A DNA stretch of 64,000 nucleotides. Source: an uncultured Eubacteriales bacterium. Its GTDB lineage: Bacteria; Bacillota; Clostridia; Oscillospirales; Acutalibacteraceae. Shown one piece after another: positions 58,733 through 64,000 of the stretch. Each line of letters begins with the position of its first letter. The stretch's first letter is position 1. The notes under the pieces are model-generated. The model was given only the letters and a program-made list of their open reading frames with translations. It searched no databases and was not told where the DNA came from. A program made the translations under genes and the position numbers. The stretch is from contig CAKSWC010000007.1 in NCBI GenBank assembly GCA_934511365.1, forward strand, positions 1-64,000, written 5' to 3'.

Positions 58733-59472
58733 TGAACAAAAACGAAAAGATAAAACATATCAATGCAGAAGGGCTTTCCTTTTCTGCGCTCAACGAGGCA
58801 ATACGCCTTTCCGGAAAGGACTGTGTTGTTGAAAACTGCCTTGGCCAGCGCTTTATTGCCTCGGGCATGAATGACAAAAACATCAAAATAAACGGTGTTC
58901 CGGGGAATGCGCTCGGAGCCTACCTCGGCGGCGGAGAAATCACGGTTGAGGGCAACGCGCAGGATGCGGTCGGCGACACGATGAGCGGCGGAGAGATAGT
59001 TGTTTGCGGCAACATTGGAGACGCGGCAGGCTATGCAATGCGCGGCGGCGCAATATATATCAAAGGCAGCGCAGGCTACAGAGCCGGAATCCACATGAAG
59101 GAATACAAAGAAAAAAAGCCCGTCATTGTCATTGGCGAAAGGGCAGGCAGTTTTCTCGGCGAATATCAGGCCGGCGGGCTTATAATCGTCCTCGGGCTCA
59201 AAAACGGCTCAAAGCCGGCTGTTGGAAACTTTCCGTGCACGGGAATGCACGGCGGAAAAATGATTATCCGCGGAAAAACGCAGGACATTCTTTTTCCGGC
59301 GCAGGTTACGGCGGAGCAGGCAATGGACGGTGACATTGAAGAAATCCGCCCGTATATTGAGCGGTTCTGTTCCCTTTTCGGCTTTGACGCAAAGGAGATG
59401 CTTTCCGCCCCATTCACGGTCATTACGCCGGACAGCAGCAATCCATATAAGCAGATGTATGTTGCGAATTGA
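58729..59472 (+). CDS. Glutamate synthase, GXGXG-domain subunit
   Basis: 247 aa, the C-terminal beta-helix part of GltB as a separate protein. Repeats of G-rich turns (LGAYLGGGEITVEGNAQDAV, GDTMSGGEIVVCGNIGDAAG, YAMRGGAIYIKGSAGYRAGI) define it. It structures the ammonia channel in fused GltB. ATGA overlap with the FMN subunit. Last gene of the operon; a dispersed repeat follows. Confidence 0.92.
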
Positions 59473-59475
59473 TTT

Positions 59476-59546
59476 ATTTAGATAATAGATAAAAGATAAT
59501 AAATAGATAATAGATATTTTTTCCAAAATCTAGCATCTAACGTCTG
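59476..59546. repeat. Dispersed AT-rich intergenic repeat, copy 2
   Basis: AGATAATAGATA-type units, then CAAAATCTAGCATCTAACGTCTGG, in the same order as the copy at 3727-3802. Between 59547 and 59656 I see nothing else. Confidence 0.55.
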
Positions 59547-59656
59547 GAACAGCGGAGCGTGAAAACGCAAAAGGAATCGAGCACTGTAAACCACGTCGGC
59601 TTAAATTCCATTAAAAATTCATTAATAAATTGTTATCAATTTATTAAGAAAAACGG

Positions 59657-59685
59657 TTGAACTTTTCTCCTCTTAATGTTATACT
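59657..59685 (+). promoter_or_regulatory. Promoter of the secreted hydrolase gene
   Basis: TTGAAC (59657-59662), 17 bp, TATACT (59680-59685), 88 nt before the ATG. Confidence 0.7.
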
Positions 59686-59772
59686 GATATCGTATCGGGC
59701 AGATGGCCGCTTATTTCAAAACGGCTGTCTGTAAAAATGTTACAATATAGGATTGTTCACAGGAGGAGCATT

Positions 59773-61398
59773 ATGAAAAAATTGATTTCCGTTTTTCTTT
59801 GCATCGTAATGGCTGCACTGACGATTGTTCCGTGCTTTGCCGCCGACACGGCGGACGGCGAGGTTCCCGTTATTATGATTCGCGGCGATGCCGAACACAT
59901 TTTCGGCGCGGACGGAACGGAGGTCTACCCGCTCAATATCAACACAAAGGAGATTGGAAAGGACATTGCCGGCGCAGTTTTCCCCTATTATCCGAACGCC
60001 CTTTTCTTCAACAAGTGGGAGGAGTATTACGAGGCTCTTGCCGCCGTTCCGGCAAAATACTTCAAGAACGCAATGCTTGACGAAAACGGCGAGGCTTCAA
60101 ACGGCTCCGGCATTTCCGCTCAGGCCAAAAAGGAAATGGCCGAAAGCGCATTGCGCGACACCAAAAAAATCAACGGCCATTACGCTCTGCGCGATTACCA
60201 GCTGCGCTATGACTGGCGCCTTGACCCACTCTATGTTGCCAAACAGCTTCATGAGTACATTGAACAGGTTAAAGAGACCACCGGCGCAAAGAAGGTTTCG
60301 CTTTACGGAGTCTGCCTCGGCGGCGTGTTCATTCTCGCATACCTTGGAAAATACGGCTCTGACGGAATCAAGTCTGTCTTTTTTGATTCAACCGTTGGCA
60401 ACGGCTGCGAGCTTTACAGCGACCTCATCACCGGCAAGATGGAAATTGACGTCAAGGCCGTTAACCGCTATTACGCCGACGCGGCCAACCCGACAAACGG
60501 CGCAGGTCCGCAGATACTTAAAAACATGGACGAATTCGTCAGAGAGTTCATCGGCGCAACCGTTGACGTAATGGTCAAAAACGGAACGCTGAAGGTCGGC
60601 GTTGATTGCATTACCTCAATCTATGAAATGTTTTACGAAGAGATGACACCGCGCTTTGTCATGGCCTCTCTCGGAACGTGGCCGGGCTATTGGGGAACGG
60701 TCAAGGCTGCCGACTATCAGGCCGCCATCAAAATGGTGTTCGGCGAGGAGGGCAGCAAGATGCGCACTCAGTACGCCGGACTCATTGAAAAGCTTGATGA
60801 ATATGACAGAGTCGTTCGCCAGCGTATCCCGGAAATCCTTCTCACCGCCAAGGAAAACGGCTGCCGTGTGGGCGTTATTGCAAAATACGGCTATCAGCAG
60901 ATTCCCATTTATGAGGGCAGCTCAAGACCCGGAGACGACATTGTTGCCTTTGACACAGCAAGCTTCGGCGCAACAACCTCAAGCGTTGCCGGACAGTTTG
61001 ACGACGCCTATGTGAACGCAAGAATTGCCGAGGGAAAGGGCAAATACATCTCTCCCGACCGCCAGATTGACCTTTCAACCGCTCTCTTTCCTGAAACAAC
61101 GTGGGCGGAACGCGGACTGCGCCACGGCGCGTGGCCGTACCAGATTGAGGACCTTGCGCTCAGATTTCTTGAATCGGACACCGAGTTCACCAACGAGACC
61201 GACCCGAACTTCCCGGCTTTCCTCAAACACATTCCCTCCACCGGTGAAATTGTTCCGATGGAAGGCGAACCGACGGATATCATGAACTGGGAGTTCGGCG
61301 AGGAGAAAACCGGAATCAAAGGCCTCTTAAAGGCCGTTCTCAGGTGGTTCAAGGCGCTTTTCAGGCTGATTGAAAACCGCATGGCAAAAGAAAAATAA
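59773..61398 (+). CDS. Secreted alpha/beta hydrolase with Cys nucleophile box
   Basis: 541 aa. Signal peptide LISVFLCIVMAALTIVPCFA. The nucleophile elbow reads YGVCLGGVF (Cys181), in place of GxSxG; such GxCxG boxes occur in PHA synthases and dienelactone hydrolases. Preceding strand/helix (LHEYIEQVKETTGAKKVSLY) and late His candidates (LRHGAWPY) fit an LCAT/lipase-like fold. The C-terminal tail LLKAVLRWFKALFRLI is amphipathic. A decayed paralogue is at 19206-19911. AGGAGG 6 nt before the ATG. Substrate unknown; hydrolysis or acyl transfer outside the cell is inference. Confidence 0.7.
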   Translation: MKKLISVFLCIVMAALTIVPCFAADTADGEVPVIMIRGDAEHIFGADGTEVYPLNINTKEIGKDIAGAVFPYYPNALFFNKWEEYYEALAAVPAKYFKNAMLDENGEASNGSGISAQAKKEMAESALRDTKKINGHYALRDYQLRYDWRLDPLYVAKQLHEYIEQVKETTGAKKVSLYGVCLGGVFILAYLGKYGSDGIKSVFFDSTVGNGCELYSDLITGKMEIDVKAVNRYYADAANPTNGAGPQILKNMDEFVREFIGATVDVMVKNGTLKVGVDCITSIYEMFYEEMTPRFVMASLGTWPGYWGTVKAADYQAAIKMVFGEEGSKMRTQYAGLIEKLDEYDRVVRQRIPEILLTAKENGCRVGVIAKYGYQQIPIYEGSSRPGDDIVAFDTASFGATTSSVAGQFDDAYVNARIAEGKGKYISPDRQIDLSTALFPETTWAERGLRHGAWPYQIEDLALRFLESDTEFTNETDPNFPAFLKHIPSTGEIVPMEGEPTDIMNWEFGEEKTGIKGLLKAVLRWFKALFRLIENRMAKEK

Positions 61399-61407
61399 TC
61401 CAAATTG

Positions 61408-61460
61408 AACAAAACGCGCCCTGTTTTCGGAAAAGATATTGACAAACAGGGCGTTTTGTT
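61408..61460 (+). terminator. Terminator overlapping the next promoter
   Basis: AACAAAACG-CGCCCTGTTT (61408-61426) pairs with AAACAGGGCGTTTTGTT (61444-61460, one unpaired base). The right arm is also the spacer of the promoter at 61439-61467. Confidence 0.7.
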
Positions 61461-61467
61461 ATAGAAT
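61439..61467 (+). promoter_or_regulatory. Promoter of the lipoprotein gene
   Basis: TTGACA (61439-61444), 17 bp, TAGAAT (61462-61467). Confidence 0.75.
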
Positions 61468-61548
61468 TAATGCATAAATATGCTGTGTTTCGCCATTTTT
61501 GCCGAAAGCGTCAGTGTAAAAATCTTCAAACAAAAGAAGGAGAAAATC

Positions 61549-62448
61549 ATGAAAAAAACAATGCGCATTATTGCCGTTGTGCTCTGCCTTGTTCTTGCAG
61601 TTTCGGCGCTGTCCGGCTGCACAATCAAGCTGAACGTCACGGTCAACAACCAGGGTGGCTCGTCCTCACAGGTCAACAACAATCCGACCCCTACCCCGAC
61701 TCCGACCCCCACGCCCACTCCGTCCTCAACACCGGCAAGCACTCCGGCTTCCGATGCATCAAAGCCTGCTGAAAGCAAGCCTGCCGATTCTTCAAAACCG
61801 GCTGACGCAAAGCCTGCCGATTCAAAGGAGCTTTCCTCCTCTTCATCAAAAGAGGACATCGTTGCCGAATATGTAACCGTATACAACACCACCAAAAAGG
61901 CCGGAACCTTCAAGGGTCACGACACAATGGAGCTTGTTGAGGTTATGATTGACGGCAAGGACAACTCAATGATCAAGAACGCCGGAAAGAGCTTCGTTAA
62001 GGCTGAGGGAAAGGATATGCCGCTTCCGCCGTATTCCGACGATAACCCGAGCATGGAGTGCCTCACCACCGCCGCGGACATTGCAACCGCAACCTACACC
62101 GACAACGGCGACGGAACCGCAACCATCAAGCTCGTTCCCATTGCAACAACCAACTCGAAGAAGTTCTCAGACGCTCAGGGCAATATGTTCAACGTCATGG
62201 AGGACGTTAAGCCCACCGTTGAGGGCATCAGCATCCTCAAGTGGTCGCAGGGAACAACGGACGACAATGTTGTTCTCAAGTGTGACGGAAGCTATTGCGA
62301 GGTCACCTATGACAAGGCGACAAAGATGATGACAAAGGCGGATTACACCCTCATCACCATCGCCGAGGTTCAGCACGCCAACATCCTTATCTTCAAGGAC
62401 AAGAGCGCAACCGCAAAGTTCGATTACAAGATGCTTTATCCCGGTTAA
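61549..62448 (+). CDS. Lipoprotein with Pro/Thr and Ser-rich linker
   Basis: 299 aa. Signal peptide with lipobox LSGC (Cys24 region), so it is anchored to the membrane surface. A low-complexity linker follows (TPTPTPTPTPTPSSTPASTP, then SKPA/KPAD repeats, about residues 50-105), then a folded domain of about 190 residues (EYVTVYNTTKKAGTFKGHD, ATATYTDNGDGTATIKLV) that I do not recognise. Linker and domain recall surface proteins that extend from the wall. AAGGAG lies 6 nt before the ATG. Confidence 0.8.
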   Translation: MKKTMRIIAVVLCLVLAVSALSGCTIKLNVTVNNQGGSSSQVNNNPTPTPTPTPTPTPSSTPASTPASDASKPAESKPADSSKPADAKPADSKELSSSSSKEDIVAEYVTVYNTTKKAGTFKGHDTMELVEVMIDGKDNSMIKNAGKSFVKAEGKDMPLPPYSDDNPSMECLTTAADIATATYTDNGDGTATIKLVPIATTNSKKFSDAQGNMFNVMEDVKPTVEGISILKWSQGTTDDNVVLKCDGSYCEVTYDKATKMMTKADYTLITIAEVQHANILIFKDKSATAKFDYKMLYPG

Positions 62449-62464
62449 TTAAAATCCGAACCCC

Positions 62465-62494
62465 AAAGGCTGTCTTTAAAAGGCAGCCTTTTTT
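62465..62494 (+). terminator. Terminator after the lipoprotein gene
   Basis: AAAGGCTG, loop, CAGCCTT (62465-62490), TTTT. Confidence 0.85.
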
Positions 62495-62552
62495 GATTTT
62501 CCGTAGTATATTTTCCGCGCGGCGGTTTATGATAAAACATATAAACCCTCGC

Positions 62553-62581
62553 TTGACAAGTAACGTCATTTGCGTTACAAT
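62553..62581 (+). promoter_or_regulatory. Promoter/operator of the toxin-antitoxin module
   Basis: TTGACA (62553-62558), 17 bp, TACAAT (62576-62581). GTAACG (62560-62565) and CGTTAC (62573-62578) form an inverted repeat within the spacer, extended by a third ACGTTA unit downstream, the usual site for RelB/DinJ autorepression. Confidence 0.8.
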
Positions 62582-62602
62582 TACGTTATCGGAGGTGTTA
62601 TT

Positions 62603-62911
62603 ATGGAAAAGTCAACAACTTTGAATTTAAGGGTCAATCCGGCCGTGAAAGAGCGCGCCGAAACCGTGCTTTCTGCTCTCGGAATACCTATGTCAACGGC
62701 GATAGATATGTATTTGAATCAGATTTACCTTACCGGCGGAATACCGTTTGCCGTAACTCTTCCGAAAGCTCCGGACAGTGTTAATGCCGATATGATGACA
62801 CAAAACCGGCTTGAAGAAAAACTTATGCACGGTATTGATGAGGCAAAGGCAGGAAAAACGCACGATGCCGCAAAAGCGTTTGATGATTTCAGAAAGAGCC
62901 GCCGAACATGA
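62603..62911 (+). CDS. RelB/DinJ-family antitoxin
   Basis: 102 aa. Ribbon-helix-helix start TTLNLRVNPAVKERAETVLS and SALGIPMSTAIDMYLNQI, then a disordered, toxin-binding tail. GGAGG lies 8 nt before the ATG. Overlaps the toxin gene by ATGA (62908). Binds its promoter and neutralises the toxin. Confidence 0.9.
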   Translation: MEKSTTLNLRVNPAVKERAETVLSALGIPMSTAIDMYLNQIYLTGGIPFAVTLPKAPDSVNADMMTQNRLEEKLMHGIDEAKAGKTHDAAKAFDDFRKSRRT

Positions 62912-63249
62912 AAGAATACGAAGTTAAAATTACGGACGAAGCCTTATCTGATATGGCGCAAATATACGATTATATTGCAGGAAATCTCTTATCACCGGAA
63001 AATGCAATCGGTCAATATAACCGCATAGCGGAGGCGGTATTGAAGCTTTCTTATTTGCCGGAAAGATTTCATATTATTGATGTTGAACCATGGAAATCCA
63101 AGAGATTAAGAAGAATGCTCGTTGACAATTATTCTGTTTTTTACATTGTGGACGGCGATTTTGTTATTGTAACGGCTGTTCTTTACAGCGCATCGGATAT
63201 TGAAAAACGCTTGAAGCGGAAAGATTTTGACGGAGAGTTTAAAATCTGA
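62908..63249 (+). CDS. RelE/ParE-family toxin
   Basis: 113 aa. VKITDEALSDMAQIYDYIAG, RIAEAVLKLSYLPERF, RRMLVDNYSVFYIVDGDFVIVTAVLYSAS follow the RelE/ParE fold. Whether it cuts mRNA (RelE) or blocks gyrase (ParE) is not visible; the RelB/DinJ partner and the SAS-type end favour neither firmly. Translationally coupled to the antitoxin. Confidence 0.88.
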   Translation: MKEYEVKITDEALSDMAQIYDYIAGNLLSPENAIGQYNRIAEAVLKLSYLPERFHIIDVEPWKSKRLRRMLVDNYSVFYIVDGDFVIVTAVLYSASDIEKRLKRKDFDGEFKI

Positions 63250-63257
63250 AATCAGCC

Positions 63258-63286
63258 TTGACAACATACCCCAAATTGACTATACT
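63258..63286 (+). promoter_or_regulatory. Promoter of fba
   Basis: TTGACA (63258-63263), 17 bp, TATACT (63281-63286), 45 nt before the ATG. Confidence 0.8.
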
Positions 63287-63330
63287 TTTATGCGGAAAGA
63301 TATTTCAAATTCATTTAAGGAGTGGATATT

Positions 63331-64000
63331 ATGCCATTAGTAACAACAACTCAGATGTTTAAGGACGCTTATGAGGGCGGCTACGCCATCGGCGCTTTCA
63401 ATGTCAACAACATGGAAATCATTCAGGGTATCACCGAGGCGGCCAAAAAGCTCAACGCTCCCCTCATTCTTCAGGTATCAAAGGGCGCAAGAGCCTATGC
63501 AAACCATACCTATCTTGTGAAGCTTGTTGAAGCTGCGGAAAAGGAAACCGGACTTCCTATCGCTCTTCACCTTGACCACGGCCCCGATTTTGAAACCTGC
63601 AAAAGCTGCATTGACGGCGGCTTTACCTCCGTTATGATTGATGGCTCACATCTTCCCTATGAAGAAAATGTTGCGCTCACAAAAAAGGTTGTTGATTATG
63701 CTCACGCTCACGGCGTTGTTGTTGAGGGCGAGCTTGGCCAGCTTGCCGGAATTGAGGATGACGTTAATGTTGCCGATGATAAGGCTTGCTTCACCGATCC
63801 TGACCAGGTTTATGATTTTGTGACCCGCACCGGCGTTGACTCGCTTGCAATCGCAATCGGAACCAGCCACGGCGCATATAAGTTCAAGCCCGGCCAGAAG
63901 CCCCAGCTGCGTTTTGATATTCTTGAGGAGGTTTCAAAAAAGCTTCCCGGCTTCCCAATCGTTCTCCACGGTGCGTCATCGGTTATTCCGGAGTTTGTTG
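63331..64000 (+). CDS. fba: Class II fructose-1,6-bisphosphate aldolase (5' part)
   Basis: First 223 codons; the gene continues past the right edge. Cleaves fructose bisphosphate in glycolysis with zinc. GAFNVNNMEIIQG, HLDHGPDFETC (zinc His and catalytic Asp), IDGSHLPYEENV, VEGELGQLAGIED, AIAIGTSHGAYKF and VLHGASS are class II signatures. AAGGAG lies 8 nt before the ATG. Second glycolytic gene in the window with pyk. Confidence 0.95.
   Translation, partial: MPLVTTTQMFKDAYEGGYAIGAFNVNNMEIIQGITEAAKKLNAPLILQVSKGARAYANHTYLVKLVEAAEKETGLPIALHLDHGPDFETCKSCIDGGFTSVMIDGSHLPYEENVALTKKVVDYAHAHGVVVEGELGQLAGIEDDVNVADDKACFTDPDQVYDFVTRTGVDSLAIAIGTSHGAYKFKPGQKPQLRFDILEEVSKKLPGFPIVLHGASSVIPEFV

Overview
The window looks like a chromosome segment of a spore-forming anaerobic gut Clostridium (Oscillospiraceae/Ruminococcaceae-like). 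The evidence is strong AGGAGG-type ribosome sites, TTGACA-N17-TATAAT promoters, sporulation and germination genes (YlmC/YmxH at 14087, YpeB at 35794), a yybP-ykoY manganese riboswitch, ANTAR-type nitrogen leaders, and a bile-acid 12-alpha-hydroxysteroid dehydrogenase-like gene (22434). The placement is inferred from gene content only; no 16S rRNA gene is present.

Layout. 1-535: end of an element that appears to have integrated into a tRNA-Pro gene (repressor fragment plus a 3' tRNA half). 585-14000: metal, nitrogen and energy housekeeping: MntP and a TVP38 protein, a radical SAM protein, an ABC exporter, an ammonium transporter fused to a PII domain, pyruvate kinase, a MATE pump and a P-type ATPase under a Mn2+ riboswitch. 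14000-19200: YlmC, an acetyltransferase-like fragment, then a three-gene operon (free-standing condensation domain, acyl-AMP ligase, carrier protein), a complete transcription unit for a 25-residue amphipathic peptide, and a 42-residue Gln/Asn protein. 19200-22420: a decayed hydrolase paralogue, tRNA-Arg, an IS30 remnant and a lysis cassette (M23 endolysin plus two holin-like proteins) with its own promoter and a perfect LexA box. 22434-29400: steroid dehydrogenase-like SDR, pyrophosphatase, GPH transporter, TetR regulator, DUF308 protein and FtsH. 29464-38360: secreted glycosidase and two tandem phosphoesterases, GlyRS, Fic, YpeB and a TIGR00300 protein. 38513-47150: GlpA-like flavoprotein operon, UxaC, MBL and M28-like hydrolases. 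47290-53640: MarR with a heterodimeric ABC exporter, a small secreted protein, a fibronectin-III protein and NagB. 53705-54590: a gene-free stretch with promoter, duplicated motifs, an 18-bp perfect hairpin and a terminator, which is a candidate large non-coding RNA. 54585-64000: RarA, split glutamate synthase under an ANTAR leader, a secreted alpha/beta hydrolase with a Cys nucleophile box, a lipoprotein, a RelBE-type module and the start of class II fructose-bisphosphate aldolase.

How it fits together. Nitrogen: Amt-PII (6091) and the three-part glutamate synthase (56136-59472) both sit behind leaders with paired A..G hexaloop hairpins that compete with terminators, so ammonium uptake and assimilation probably share one ANTAR-domain antiterminator that is not in the window. 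Manganese: MntP and the riboswitch-controlled ATPase give two export routes. Mobile-element traces cluster at 1-535 and 19200-22400. The most unusual loci are the SOS-box lysis cassette, the condensation/ligase/carrier operon with the neighbouring peptide gene, and the candidate RNA at 53.9-54.6 kb.
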